Assembly (NCBI GenBank): GCA_007258455.2
Contig: VDFB02018477.1
Coordinates: forward strand, 1-64,000
DNA length: 64,000 bases
DNA from: Sequoia sempervirens
Taxonomy: Eukaryota > Streptophyta > Pinopsida > Cupressales > Cupressaceae
Direction: 5' to 3'
Positions 38,174 through 50,465 of the stretch are shown in pieces. Made by a program: the position numbers and the translations under genes. The first letter of the stretch is position 1, and each line of letters starts with the position of its first letter. The notes under the pieces were generated by a model. The model saw only the letters and a program-made list of their open reading frames with translations, was not told the DNA's origin and did no database searches.

Positions 38174-38200
38174 GATTTGATTAATTTGATTTATCAAATC
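38174..38200. repeat. Short inverted repeat (GATTTGAT/ATCAAATC)
   Basis: GATTTGAT at 38174-38181 pairs with ATCAAATC at 38193-38200 across an 11-base loop, within a run of TTGATTAA-like strings. May be only low-complexity sequence. Confidence 0.3.
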
Positions 38201-40050
38201 AGATGAGAGAACTTTAAGGTATTTGATTAAATAAATTGTTTCATTTAATCAAACATGATGAACATTAGTGAATTAATCAAATAAATTGATTTATTTGATT
38301 AATAGGAGAAATTATATTAATTTTAGCAAAATTAGATGCACTATGTCAATTAGGATTATTTGCATGTCTCCATTTTGTCCCTCTTTGAAGTAATATACCT
38401 CCTACATTGGTTCAAAGAATAACCTTGCTAAGATCAAAGTTTGAAAATTTATTATGTTTTTTAGATGCAACACTATTGCCTTGGTAGAAAGAAGTACACT
38501 AGTACACTTCCCCATTGAGAGGTCAAGCAAAAATGCCATTTTTAGGTCAAGATCATGATAAATATGCTTTACGGATGTATGGATGGTTATGTGAGGATAT
38601 GCTTAGACTAACATATATATATTATAATGACAACTTAAATGATGATGCAATGCATGAGAGATGAATGATGTTTCCTATTGTGATGATATGTATGATTATG
38701 AAGGATGTTGATGGTTTATGGATGTAGGGTGGATGCATTGATATAATACTATGTTAGTGTGAAAGAGGATAGAAGAATGAGAGGGATCGACCTTTGATTT
38801 TGGGAAGATGTAGAAGTCCAACAAGTCTATGAGTCTTTGAGACTTTATTAGATATGATGATGAATGATGATAATGTATTGCTTATCCAAGGATTGGGGAT
38901 GTAAATAACATAACTTTCTTTATGTTTGATAACACACATAAATACGATGCATCAAGGTATAGAAAACTAGGATAGAGTTGTATCTAGTACGATGGACTTT
39001 GAATTGAAAAACATATAGGATTATCCCTCTTCACACCTAACATACGAAACCTTGTTAGAGTGTACTTTAGACATTTCAACCATCTCAGACCAAAACAGAG
39101 AAAGGAAAAACCTCCCAATGTAATAGTCAACATGGTGTCCAAAACTCCCTCCATACACACCTACCAAAGCAAGTATCACCAAGTTATATTACAAGAGTGT
39201 TCAACAAGCACAACAAACAAAATATATTGATAAATTCCCCATTCCCTTCTCTCTAAATCATTTTTAATAGACATCATTGAGGGTTCATTGGAATGAGTGC
39301 AATAAGATAAATCAATAGAAAAGATCAAGCAAAATAATAAGCTAATGTTCTTCATACCTTTAGTCAAAGGGATGTGTTTTATTTAGGATAAGTTTCCAAA
39401 GTCTTTTGCCAATAGATAATGCCCATTGTAGGAAGAATGCATCCTAGGAAATATTAGTGGGTGGTGGAAAGTTGATAGGTTGTTTGAAAAGGCCATTGAT
39501 ATAAGGTTTGATTGACATGTTTGAGAATGACCAAGAATTTGGTTTTACATTTAAAAGTTTGTTGTTTTGATTTTTATTTTGCATTTGAAGTTTTCTTTTG
39601 CTGATTGCTTTGGTTTTTTTTTGTTTGTATTGCCAAAGGATGAAGGTGACGATTGATTTATTATGTATGAAAATTTATTGTGAGTGAAAGAGAAATGGGA
39701 TGGATGGATTTTTTCAAATATTTGGATGTTTTTGATCTTTTTGAAATGTTATGAGGTTATTTTTTGGATTTTCAGGTTATTTAAATGTTTTTGTTTTTTT
39801 GTGTCTCAGGAATTGATCAAAGATTAGCCTTTCCTACTTTGAAGCTCAAAGATGATGTAGTTCGGTATGAAACTCTATTTTTTGACTTTTTTTTATGACT
39901 TTTTGAACTAGTTTTGAATTTTGATATGTTTTGAATGTTTTTAGATTTTTGCATGATTTTGATGATTTAGATATGGAAAGTGCGATGATAGTAGTGATCT
40001 ATTTGGGATTTCTTCAAAACCAAGCTAAGTTTGATTGATCTGATTGATGG

Positions 40051-40240
40051 ATTGATGATGATAACATTGTTGAGGATAAACAACAATGCAAGGATAGTGT
40101 TAAGCAACACAAGGATTGTGATGGATATCCTAAAATGATGATGGATTGATGATGGTAACATTGTTGAGGGTACACAACAATGCAAGGATAGTGTTTAAGC
40201 AACACAGGGATTAGGAAGGACATCCAAAGATGATAATGGA
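40051..40240. repeat. Tandem repeat, about 94-bp unit, two copies
   Basis: Two neighbouring copies share 'attgatgatg', 'taacattgttgagg' and 'caacaatgcaaggatagtgt', offset 94 bases (40051 and 40145). No coding role seen. Confidence 0.7.
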
Positions 40241-41234
40241 TTGATTGGATTTGATTGATCAAGATGGTGAAGCTTAGCTTGGAACAATTTTTTTTTGAAA
40301 TATTTGATGTGATGTTGAGGCACACATTAGATGCAACTAATATTGATTGTTTGGATTGATGTTCGATGAAAGATAAATCTTGATAAGGAACATCTTCTTA
40401 TCAAAATATGTCATGGGCTAGTGATTTGGATTTTTGTCTCACAAATGTTTTGACCAATTCTTGAAATTTCATGTTTTGCAATGTTTGGATCACCACATGA
40501 GCTTGGAGGATATAGATCAAGATTTATTCCTAAAGCAAGATGTAAATATCTTCCCCTAGTGTCTATCAATGTATGAAATTCCATGGGTGGATGCTTGGAT
40601 AGATGTATGGATGGATGGATATGGATTATCTTGTAATAAGATAAGGTGTCCAAATAGAGTATTCTTTTTTGGATAGTGCTTTGGTAGGATAGGATCAATG
40701 AAAATGACTCATTTCAAGATGTTTACCATAAGTAAGTGTAAAGTGTGCAACAATTTTTTTCAAGATCAAGATAATTTGGAAGATGGATGTAGATAGACAA
40801 AAATGGATTGGATAAATTCTTAATGGATGAATGGATTTATTATGGATAAGATGAATGAAATTTTGGATTTATTATGGATGAGATAGGATGATTTTACTTG
40901 AACTAGCACTCATAGATGCTTGATTGTACACATGATGCTTGTTTTCCAGGTTTTCATCATGGTACCTACCCAAAGCACCAACATAGTGGTTTTCACTAGA
41001 GGATGATTTTTATCTTTACTATTTTCATGACTTTTTCTTTTTTATTTTTTTGAAATATTTTAAGCTCATGTTGTTCACCAATTGGTGGTGTCAATGTAGA
41101 TGCTTTGGTCATAATGTGCATTGATATCTTGCTTGAAGAAGCTACTTTTCCAAGATATGTGCACTTGAATGCAACTTTTGAGATTCTTGATCTACTTTGT
41201 TGATACCAGAGTTAACTTTGTATTTATGTGCACA

Positions 41235-42932
41235 TCACAATAGAATTCCTTCTAAATGCTTATGATGAAGGGTTTCTTCCAATACATGGTCAATGTGAGA
41301 ATCAGATATCATGCGTGGAGGCATGGATAGTGAAGTGTGTTTAGGAATAGAAGATGGATTAGTTGGCAGTTTTGAACCTTTAACTCTCCAAAATTGGGAA
41401 GATGAGCAATGATGAGTGGATACAAAAGTATGCTTAGAATTAGGACCAACTGCTTGATATAATTTGTACATTGCTTGAGAAGCCTTTTGTTGCCTTTGTG
41501 GAAATCTTTGATGGATAATTTTCCCTTTTTGATTTTTCCCCATAGTTTCTTTCATTGATGGAGTTTGATAGGGATGATCTATCATTGTATTTGATTTGTA
41601 CATTATGCTTCCCAACTTCTTTTTATTTGATAACATTCTTTGTTCTTTGATTCAAATATTTCTTTTGATGTTGGTCCCAATTCATGGATGGGGTGATGTG
41701 TGGATGAAGATTCAAGGCATGTTTGGTTGTAGTATTGGCATTGGTTTCATCATAAGGATTCTTCATGCTCCCAATGTTGAAATTTTCTTGAGACATAGTT
41801 GCCTCCAGTATGGCGGTAGTATCACCTTTGTTCTTTGGTTCTTCTTTTTCAAGATGTCTTATTGAGCAAGCATCCTTTGACAAATGACCACTACAGATGA
41901 TGTTATTTCAATTTGCTGCTCTGCTGACTCCAAAATATCTTGTTTGGTCTAACTTGTTTCCTTGAGTGGATAATGTTTTATATATTCATACATGATGTCC
42001 TCAATCTAAATTTGGGATATATCTAATCCTGATGTTGATAAATCAGCCTAATTGTAGGAATTAATAACCTATCATTCTTGTGTAATAATTTCAAGAGTAA
42101 AGGAATCTTATTTTCAATGAAGATCATCTATGTGTCCATCCAAAGAAAGCATCTCATGGGTAGATGGAGGAGTATGTGTTATATGGATATGATCATCATT
42201 TGTGACATCTTGTATAGATTGAAGAGTGTCCATTAGATCATTTTAGTATCTTGGAGATATGAATTCTTGATCTTGAATGATTTTGGATCAAGTTCTTGAC
42301 ATGGATCAATTTAAAAGGATGGATTGCTTACAAAGGGTTCTTGGATATCTTCATTAGGCATGGGAAGGGGCTCAATATTCTCTTGATCTTTGAGTGGATT
42401 TGGATCAAGTTTTGAGTTGAGGATTCCTTCTATATCTACAAACATGAGGTCAATGAATATCAATATGTCTTGGAAAGGACCATTGCTAGAATTTGGCAAA
42501 AGATGATGATCATGCTTGGGAATAAATTATTGAGATATGTACTCTAACTCCTTGGATGATGTACAGGTATTGTCAACATGATAATTGGTTGATGGATCTT
42601 GGATAATGTCAATACGATCAAATAATGTTAACACTCCTTGAAATAGATCATTATTGTCCATATTGTTGAGGGGTTTTGATAATGACTAAAAATTGACTCT
42701 TGATGTATGTTGATGTGATCATTGGTTGAGATAAAAATATCATCAAGGTCCTCATTGATGGATAGATCTTGATCATTGTTTTCAACAATTGTGGTGGAGA
42801 AATTGTCACTGTTATCAATAGTGATAGAATCTTGATCATTATCCTCAACAATTTTAGTAGATAGATTGTAACTGCTATCATTAGTGGTTGAATCTTGATC
42901 ATTGTCCAAAACAGTTATTATTCCTTGATCAA
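41235..42932 (-). pseudogene. Decayed repeat-bearing ORF of unknown family, cut by element G
   Basis: The minus strand carries coding-like frames in succession: 42932-42628 (repeats of DNDQDSxT..DNSxNxSTxIVE), 42499-42311 (GILNSKLDPNPLKDQENIEP), 41883-41623 and 41636-41235, with stops and at least one frameshift near 41630. The first part has three copies of a 21-residue repeat encoded by a 63-base DNA repeat. The frame at 42969-42933 is LTR sequence of G, so the original N-terminal part was separated by that insertion and lies beyond the window. Low-complexity and acidic; no family recognised. Confidence 0.35.
42768..42915. repeat. 63-bp tandem repeat, about 2.3 copies
   Basis: Units begin CTTGATCATT at 42768, 42831 and 42894, exactly 63 bases apart. 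The period is a multiple of three, and the minus-strand frame is open through all copies, so the repeat probably arose within a coding sequence. Confidence 0.8.
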
Positions 42933-43064
42933 TGTAACACCCCTCCATTTTGGATCTTTTGATCAGCAATGTTTGTCATTGTTATGTGTTTCTGTTATGA
43001 TGTGACTTTGGTATTTGGTTACTATTTGATCGCAAACTATAAATCAATGCGAATGTTAAAATGA
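42933..43064 (+). repeat. 5' LTR of G, first part
   Basis: Matches 62615-62740 (shared 'ccattttggatcttttgatc' and 'tacttggttactatttgatc'-type strings). Chromovirus A inserted after 132 bases; the LTR resumes at 55893 with TATTTTGATGTG exactly where the uninterrupted 3' LTR continues. Confidence 0.85.
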
Positions 43065-43360
43065 TGTAATAAACCCTCCTGGTTGCTAGTTGGACTTAGT
43101 AGTGCTATGTTTTGTTTTGATACTCAGATACTATGATGATACTGTTATTGTTTGATTTAGTTAGATGTTAGATGATGCTGTTATTTCATTGGACATGATT
43201 ATTTCATATGACATTATGGCTGGTTATATTAGTGATTTTCATAATTATGATATGATGCAGTGATTTAATTAAATATGTTATGAGATGATTGTTAGTTAGA
43301 AATGTTAATTTATAGGTTATATTATAATTATTAGAATAGGTGTGATGGACAATATAGCAT

Positions 43361-43530
43361 CACTCGTTTGCGAGTGCCCTGCTATGTTGTGATTCCTTCT
43401 CACAATGTAGTGCTTTGATTTAATGCTTCGATTTTATATATATATGTATGCACATGTACACGACTTCATTTGTATGCAGGTATTGCAGGTACAAGTCTCG
43501 ATTCCACCTGTTTCGGCAGGACAGGGCGAG
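43361..43530 (+). promoter_or_regulatory. Hairpin-TATA promoter-like block, A 5' LTR
   Basis: CACTCGT-TT-GCGAGTG at 43361-43376, TATATATATATG near 43437-43448, then GTCTCGATTCCACCTG near 43495. The same three parts, in order, occur in E and G. The start is about 296 bases into the LTR, where a gypsy U3 promoter is expected. Promoter role is inference. Confidence 0.5.
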
Positions 43531-45039
43531 CACCAATAGCCCAACGGTTAAATGTTGAAACAGAGGTGATGATGAAGTCATCCCGTCCCATGATGTCAGA
43601 CCGCCTTGTTTGATTGGTATTGTTCATTTTTGTAATTGTCATCATTTGTGGTTTGTGTTTTGTGTTTTGTCGTATTTTACTTAAGGTGGCATTTAATAAG
43701 TAATGATTTATTTTATTTAAATGATTGAAATAATTATTTATTTTAATGTTAGATTTAAATTCTATTTAAATATTTAAATGATTTAAATTATTTTTGAAAG
43801 TCATGTGTTTCAATTAAATGATAATTAAATATTAAATGTGTTTTAATTATTTTAATCAATTATCTGGTGGAGGATAATTATTAGAATAAATTATTTAAAT
43901 TAGATAGATAATGTGGTGTGCAAGAAAAGTGGTAAAAATAGAAATTAAAACAATAAAACAAATAAAAGAATGAAAAAGTTGTGAGAACGAATAAGAATAT
44001 AGATTTGATTAAAAAGCTTGTTTTTAAAGAATTATTTTCTTTTAATTTTGATTTTTAGAGTTTTTAGAAGAAATGGTCAATATCTTTTATTTAATTAGGA
44101 ATTTTGTGAGTTTTCTCACACACAGAAGATCAGGGATACAGAAGTTGCTCAAGTTATTGATTATGTACTTTTGAATCTGAAGAGAATATTTTTTCAATCT
44201 TTTGCTATTATTTGAGGAGAGTTCTAGAAAGGGATTGGGGAATCTGTTACTGGTTATTCTGGAGTCTTCTGAACAAAGGATCGGGTTCGAGATTTGAGCA
44301 CGGTGACTCAGAGGAGATTCGAAGTAGGAAGGAGGAGCTCTTCGTAAAGACCGTTGAAAATAATCATCATCAGATTCTCGAATAAGCGCAGGACTCCAGG
44401 TTTTATCTACTCCCTCTCTCTGGTCTTCTGATTTAAGAAAACAGGAAAATAATTAGATTAATTGGTGAAAGAGAAATAAAACCCTAGAAAAGAGAAATTT
44501 ATTGAACACTGAAAATTATTGAAGGAATTAGAAAAAAAAAAGATTGTTTATATAAATTACTCTATGTATATATTCTTTTAGATTGGCTGGGTGAAAATAA
44601 TGTTGAGTTGTGAAAATAATCTATATACTCTTAAATTGATTCTGTAGTTCTTCTAAAAAAAAAATACATAGTTTTGTTGAGAATGATTTATTTTAAAATT
44701 ATGAAAATAAATCTTTTATAAATATATATATATACATATTCATATATATATATATATATATAATTTATATAAGTTTTTTTTTTAATGATGTTCATCTCTC
44801 CTTTGTAACTGAGTTATTTGTTCTTCTGAATTTTATTCATGATATTATATATATATATATATATTTCGTATATATATATATATATATATACATATATATT
44901 TAGACAAATTAATTTTCGTTCAAGAATTAATGGCCCGATTTGACTGTCAAAATTTTCTGCCAGATAGTTTTCTTTAAACACTGGAAATTTTTTCAAATAA
45001 ATGAAATTAAAAAAAAAAAATTAAATTTATTTTTTTTGG

Positions 45040-45182
45040 GGTTCGGGGGAAAGACGGCCGAAGCCATACCTTCCCCGTCACCCCACTGCCGCGGCAGTAC
45101 TGCCACAACAGTCCCACTGACTGTTGCGCAGCAGTCATTAGGACTGCTGCATGCAGTATGGCCACTGGTTAGTCAGCCTAGT
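45040..45182 (+). other. GC-rich hairpin-prone island in the A 5' LTR
   Basis: A 140-base GC-rich stretch in an AT-rich LTR, full of small inverted repeats (ACTGCCGCGGCAGT, ACTGCTGCATGCAGT) and bordered by (TA)n arrays. The 3' LTR copy is at about 53785-53945. G has an unrelated GC-rich island at a similar depth (57518-57680). Confidence 0.6.
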
Positions 45183-45947
45183 CCTTGTGTGGGTTTTAAA
45201 TTTTGTTTTAATTTTATTTTTGTTTTTATATTTATATACATAAACTTATATATATCTATATATATATATACATAAATATATATATATCTATATAAAAATA
45301 TATATATATAAATATTTATAGTGTGTAATTTATTTATTTAGTTTTCTTTTAATTAAATTATTTCAGTTTAAAAAAAATAAATGGGTATTTTGTTTAATAT
45401 CACATTGAATATTTATTTATAGAAATGGATTTTCTTATTTAGCATTCATTAAGATGAATAATTTAGATGGAATAATAGTTCTATCCCTTTTTGCACATGT
45501 ATGTGTATATCTATTTTGAGATAGTTATTCTTTTGAATACACTGTAAATCAGAATCCTTATTCTTTGTGATAGTATGTAATTGGGAAATTAACTTAATCA
45601 TTTAATTGTCAATGAATTGGAATTAATGGTGCAACTTTGTTAAATTAATTTGAGTGTATCTCTTCTTTTATGTTTTTTTTTGTTTTGGTTTTAAAATCGA
45701 TGTGGGAACCATTGTTTGATTGTAAAACCTTTTTCCAGAGGCTTGTTTATTATAGAATGTTATTCTTGTCTTTGTTATGCTTTTGGAGTAAGAACTCTAT
45801 AGTTATGCTTGGAAGGGTTGGACAGTTTCTTATGACAGTTGGTTATGTGTTGTCGCGAGAGGAATAATACCTCGCATGTGTGGATTTGAGTATTATGTTT
45901 TATATGTTTTAGTTCAACCCTCGCCTTATTTTAGTTTCTGTTAGGGG

Positions 45948-46345
45948 TCACAGGGAGAGTGGCTCTTCGTGGGCGCCGGCGCCTCAGAATGAGGAAGGGC
46001 TCAGGATAACCCACGTAAGAGTAGTTAAACAAGTGATAACCTAAACAATAAAATTTATGGGGATGGGTAGTAAAACACACAAGATAATTAAAACTGGATT
46101 CCTCATCTATGCATTAGGGCTACCATAGACTAGTGATAGACTGAGAAGGCCGTGGTCGGCAAAGTTGTAGTCTCGTCTTCATGAGAGATTATTGGCTCCG
46201 CATTAGCCACCCTATGGTGTCGGTGCCTCAATTAGGAGGAAGGGCCAGGAGATCCATAGATGGGTGTCGGTGCCTCAATTGGAGGAAGGGCCAGGAGAAT
46301 CCCATGAGAGCTATACGATGACACTCTTCACTTGACACCCTAGTG
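45948..46345 (+). other. Conserved repeat-bearing LTR core (A, 5' LTR copy)
   Basis: Runs from the GGGGTCACAGGGAGAGTGGC region through GAAGGCCGTGGTCGGCAAAG and two 47-48-base repeats (GTGCCTCAATT..GGAGGAAGGGCCAGGAGA) to ACGATGACACTCTTC. The same landmarks occur in E and, diverged, in G. The 3' LTR counterpart is about 54670-55065. Confidence 0.65.
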
Positions 46346-47163
46346 CTTTGTTTGTAGTTGCCTCTAGATATTGTATCTTTATGATGTTTTTGATTCTTGT
46401 GAATTTGTTTTATGATTGCTATGTAGTTACTTGTATAATTGGTGATACTTCATTTTATTGTGATGAGTTTCTTAGTTTTAACTTGTTATGTGATTTGTGA
46501 ACATTGATGGTTGTTCATTGTATGCTTTGAGTTGTACTTGTTTTGTACCATGTTGTTGTTGAGTCAGTTTGACATTCATGGTTGGGTTCTCTTCCTCATC
46601 ACCTCTGAGCACGGGGGGTGAGTTACTTGTAATTCACATGGTTGGGTGGAATGTGCTCCGCACCCATTGGGTTCCCCATCAGCATCCTGTCTTCTTAGCA
46701 TTTCCACAGTTGGAGTTGTACCAGTATTCACTTTATATTTAAGATTTCATTGTTCTTGTATCAATCCCCATGTGGGGAAATTCAATGTAATTCATTTATC
46801 AAGAGATTGTAATGTAACATTAAAACAATGATGTAATAGTTAGGATCATTTGTGTCTTTATTAAGAGATGTATTATGGATGTATTATGTGACGTTTATTA
46901 TTCTCACATCATGGTTAATGGGTGTATCCTTATTCATGGTTATTATAATATGAATGGTTATGTTGTAATCTTTATCTTTATTTCCGTTTAGTTGTTGCGA
47001 TGTAACCTCGCGTGCCCTAGAGAACTTATTGTGTTAATGCTATGTAATATGCTATGTGGTTACGGTTTAATGATATTTGCATTTTTAATTAAATTGTTTT
47101 TTAAAAAAAAAATTATTTGCATTGTGTGTGTTCTTTGGGGTTTGCACGACAGGCGTTACAACT

Positions 47164-47180
47164 TGGTATCAGAGCCAAGG
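47164..47180 (+). other. Primer-binding site of A
   Basis: TGGTATCAGAGCCAAGG, three bases after the LTR end. Complementary to the 3' end of plant initiator methionine tRNA, the usual primer for this clade. Confidence 0.9.
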
Positions 47181-47277
47181 TTGCAAACGCTAGGGTCTTT
47201 GGGTAGTGTAGTCTGTTAGGTTACCTTGTGTGTGACTCTTGAGCTCATTTTGTACCTTTTTCTTGTTGCGCAGAACT

Positions 47278-48485
47278 ATGCCTCAAGGTAGAGGACGTGG
47301 CCGAGCAAGAGGCCATGGTGTCGGTCGTAGAGCAAACCGGCGAAGCCCCTTAGTTCCTAGTTCCCATGGTTCTGAGCATGAGGAACAACAGAGTCTTCAT
47401 AGCATTCCATCAGGTGGCTAGAATCCAGCATAGCCAGGTCTAGACGGTCAGTTACAGCATATACTTTGAGAGATTCTTCACCGATTGGGACCCAAGCTAG
47501 ATGAGGTGCACCAGGTTGAGAGAGAGAGAGGTCTCTGAGGCGCAGGGATACAGATGTGGTTCAGGATGCAGTCATAGTAGGCCATATGAGAGATCTGATG
47601 AGGGAATACCCTCCCACTTTTGATGGTTCTGGAGGAGGTCTAGAGGCTGAGATCTGGTTAATTGACTTAGATCGTTGCTTCACTATGCACCCTTATGGTA
47701 GCAATACCAAGGCTCGGTGCACAGTTATGTACCTGCGAGGCTTCACATTTACTTGGTGGCGGCTTGAGGAACAGAAGTTGCATCTTGATCTTAGTATGGT
47801 CACTTGGGAGTTGTTCCTTGATAGGTTCGAAGCTCGTTTTCTCTTAGACCATTGGAGGCAGCGCAGGGCTGACGAGTTTCATGATCTCAAGCAGTTGTCT
47901 ATGTCAGTGGAGCAGTATGAGAGGCGCTTCTATGAGTTGAAGCAGTATGTAGGGATTAGCCATGATGAAGGCATGTTAGTGCAGCATTTTGTTCAGGGCT
48001 TAAATGCCCGCATCAGTGGTGGCGTATGAGTCTTCGAGCCGAAGACGATGGAAATGGTAGTTGAGAAGGCTCACTTAGTGGAGGAGAATTTGGCCATGGC
48101 TTTGGGTGGTCACATCGGAGTACAAATTGGTAGCGTGCCCACACCTAGTTATGTTACTCATGGAGGGCAGTCACAGGGAGCAAGATCTTCCAGGAACAGG
48201 TACCCACCCTCGAAAGGGGGTCATCAGTAGTAGTAGCCTCAATAGCAGCAGTCAAGATAGAAGAACACTCAATCTCAGCAGGGTGGCAATTCCCAGTATC
48301 GCAGGGATCGGAATAGGAACAGTTTTCGTCAGGAGCATTTTGCACAACCTACACCTAGTTTCCAGTCAGCACCGAGTCGAGGGAGTTTTCAACAGTCAAA
48401 TGCTCCAGTAGGGGGTAGAGGTGTTGGTAGAGGTACTGGGTGTTTCTCTTGTGGACAACAGGGGCATATTGCTAGGATGTGTCCT
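47278..48485 (+). pseudogene. gag: gag of chromovirus A
   Basis: ATG at 47278 opens an Arg/Gly-rich start (MPQGRGRGRARGHGVGRR). After in-frame stops at 47419, 47431 and 47467 and a shift in the (GA)n run near 47521-47530, the capsid domain reads well. It contains YPPTFDGSGGGLEAEIWL, FTFTWWRLEEQ and DEFHDLKQLSMSVEQYERRF (retrotransposon gag family). A stop at 48027 (TGA) and five TAGs in a Gln-rich stretch (48228, 48231, 48234, 48243, 48258) follow, then a CCHC zinc knuckle, CFSCGQQGHIARMC (48441-48482), for RNA packaging. Gag forms the cytoplasmic virus-like particle. Domains are recognisable throughout; the frame is broken. Confidence 0.88.
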
Positions 48486-49046
48486 CAGAAGAACACTTCC
48501 AGCTTTAATCAAAGGCCAGGAGCATCAGAGCCGATAGTAGGTGATGCAGGGAGATCTCATTATGTGTTTGCTTCAGTGGATAATCGTCAGGCAGTTCATC
48601 AGAACACTGTGGTTGAGGCATCAGGTGTGTTGAATAATTCTAGCATTTCTATACTTTTTGATTCTGGTGCATCTGATTCCTTTATATCACCTTTAGTAGT
48701 TGAGCGATGTGGTCTGGTGGCAAATAGCCAAGGCGTAAAATGGCATGTCAAATTAGCCTCAGGGTTAAGGGTTGTGGTAGAGAAGTTTGTGCAGGATTGC
48801 AATTTGAGTATAGGTGAAATGTCAACTAAGGTGGACCTCAGAATCCTGCCACTCGGTTCTTGTGATGTTGTCTTGGGCATGGACTGGTTGAGTGCACACT
48901 GTGCTATGATTGACTATCGACATAAAGCAGTGCGGTGCATTGATGACTCTGGTAAGGAGGTGGAGATCTTGGGTATTCAGAGACCCATCTCATTATGTAT
49001 GATCTCTGCCATGTAGCTCAAAAGGCACATCCGACAGGGTTGTTAG
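48486..49046 (+). pseudogene. Protease domain of chromovirus A
   Basis: Continues the gag frame without a shift. LFDSGASDSFIS (around 48654-48690) is the retropepsin active site DSG[AS], and DVVLGMDWLSAH is the conserved C-terminal motif of plant gypsy proteases. The enzyme cleaves the Gag-Pol precursor. The domain itself is open; stops follow at 49014 and 49044, both TAG at positions where Gln is the expected residue in context. Confidence 0.88.
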
Positions 49047-50465
49047 CTCTTTGCAGTATCTGTGAGTGACTTGGAATCTGAGGATAGTCAGGGGTTGTCA
49101 TTGGATGATTACCCCCTTCTTAAGGATTTTTCTGATGTGTTTCCAGAGGAGATTCCTGGTATGCCGCCAAAGCGAGATGTGGATTTCCGAATTGATCTAG
49201 TACCTAGAGCCGAGCCAATATCTTGAGCTCCATATCGGATGACAATGCAAGAACTTTAGGAACTCCGTCTTCAGTTGGAAGAATTATTGGCCAAGGGCTT
49301 TATTTGCCCAAGTGTTTCTCCTTGGGGAGCACCCGTGATATTTGTGAAAAAGAAGGATGGTTCTCTTCGCTTGTGTATTGACTACAGGCAATTGAATAAG
49401 GTAACAGTGAAGAACCAATATCCATTACCCAGAATTGATGATCTCTTCGATCAGATAAAAGGGGCAAAGGTGTTCTCTAAGATTGATCTCAAATCTGGAT
49501 ATCATCAATTGAGGATTGCAGATGCAGATATTCACAAAGCCACATTTCAAACTCGATATGGACATTACAAGTTCACTGTGATGCCGTTCGGGTTAACGAA
49601 TGCACCTTCGGTCTTTATGAGTCTAATGAATGGAGTATTCCGTACATACTTGGATAAATTCGTTCTAGTGTTTCTTGATGACATTCTGATCTATTCTAGG
49701 TCAATGGAGGAACATGAGGAACATCTAAAACTAGTGTTGCAGTGCTTAAGGGATAATCAGTTGTTTGCCAATCTCAAAAAGTGTGACTTTTACAAGACTG
49801 AAGTTCAATATTTGGGCCATGTGATTTCAGGTGAGGGAATTTTTGTTGATCCTGCAAAGATTTAGGCCATTGTGGATTGGGCCGCACCTACAAATGTCTC
49901 AGAAATTCGTAGCTTCATGGGACTTACAGGATATTATAGGCGGTTTGTTTAGGGGTTTTCTAGGTTGGCTCATCCTATCACCTCTTTGTAGAGGAAGGGA
50001 AAGAAATTTCTTTGGTCTGAACAATGTCAGTTAGCTTTCCAAACTCTGAAGGATAAGTTGACTAGTGCTCCAATCTTAGCAGTTCCTGATCCGACAGGCA
50101 ATTTCATTGTTTGTACAGATGCTTCTTTGGAAGGTTTAGGGGCTGTGTTGATGCAGGAAGGTTGAGTGATTGCTTATGAATCACAGAAACTGAAGGACCA
50201 TGAACTTAATTACCCCACTCATGATTTAGAGTTGGCCGCAGTTGTGCATGCCTTGGTGAGGTGGAGACACTTTCTCCTTGGACATCGGTTCGAGTTACAT
50301 ACAGATCACCATAGTCTGCAATACATCTTCACGCAGCCGAACTTGAATGCGAGACAGAGAAGGTGGATGGAATTTTTGTGTGAATATGACTTTGAGGTGA
50401 AATATATTCAAGGCAAGGAGAATGTTGTAGTAGATGCATTGAGTAGACGCAGGCATGAGCTATCC
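49047..50465 (+). pseudogene. Reverse transcriptase and RNase H of chromovirus A
   Basis: The RT core (49275-49865) is open. It has [42 protein letters not shown] and the catalytic FLDDILIYS (the Y/F-x-DD box), and ends near QYLGHVIS. Stops precede it (TGA 49224, TAG 49257) and follow it (TAG 49863, 49950, 49989; TGA 50163). RNase H (about 50060-50450) has TDASLEGLGAV, ELAAVVHAL, HTDHHSLQYI and QGKENVVVDALSR with catalytic acids in place. Together they copy the genomic RNA into DNA inside the particle. Same frame as gag and protease, so the element used a single long Gag-Pol frame. Confidence 0.92.

Larger units (their letters stand above)
37336..41234. other. AT-rich spacer with short repeats, no gene recognised
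   Basis: About 3.9 kb. It includes a long inverted match near 38174-38200 and a 94-base tandem repeat at 40051-40240. Many ATGGATGG-type strings occur at 40.4-40.9 kb. Open frames are short and lack recognisable domains. Probably old retrotransposon interior or LTR. Confidence 0.45.
43065..47160 (+). repeat. 5' LTR of A (4.1 kb)
   Basis: TGTAATAAACCC to AGGCGTTACA. Near-identical to 51961-55892 except for 43168-43452, which the 3' LTR has replaced by an unrelated G-rich block. Includes the hairpin/TATA promoter block, a GC-rich island (45040-45182), (TA)n arrays at 44718-44765, 44838-44900 and 45240-45320, and the conserved core. Confidence 0.9.
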
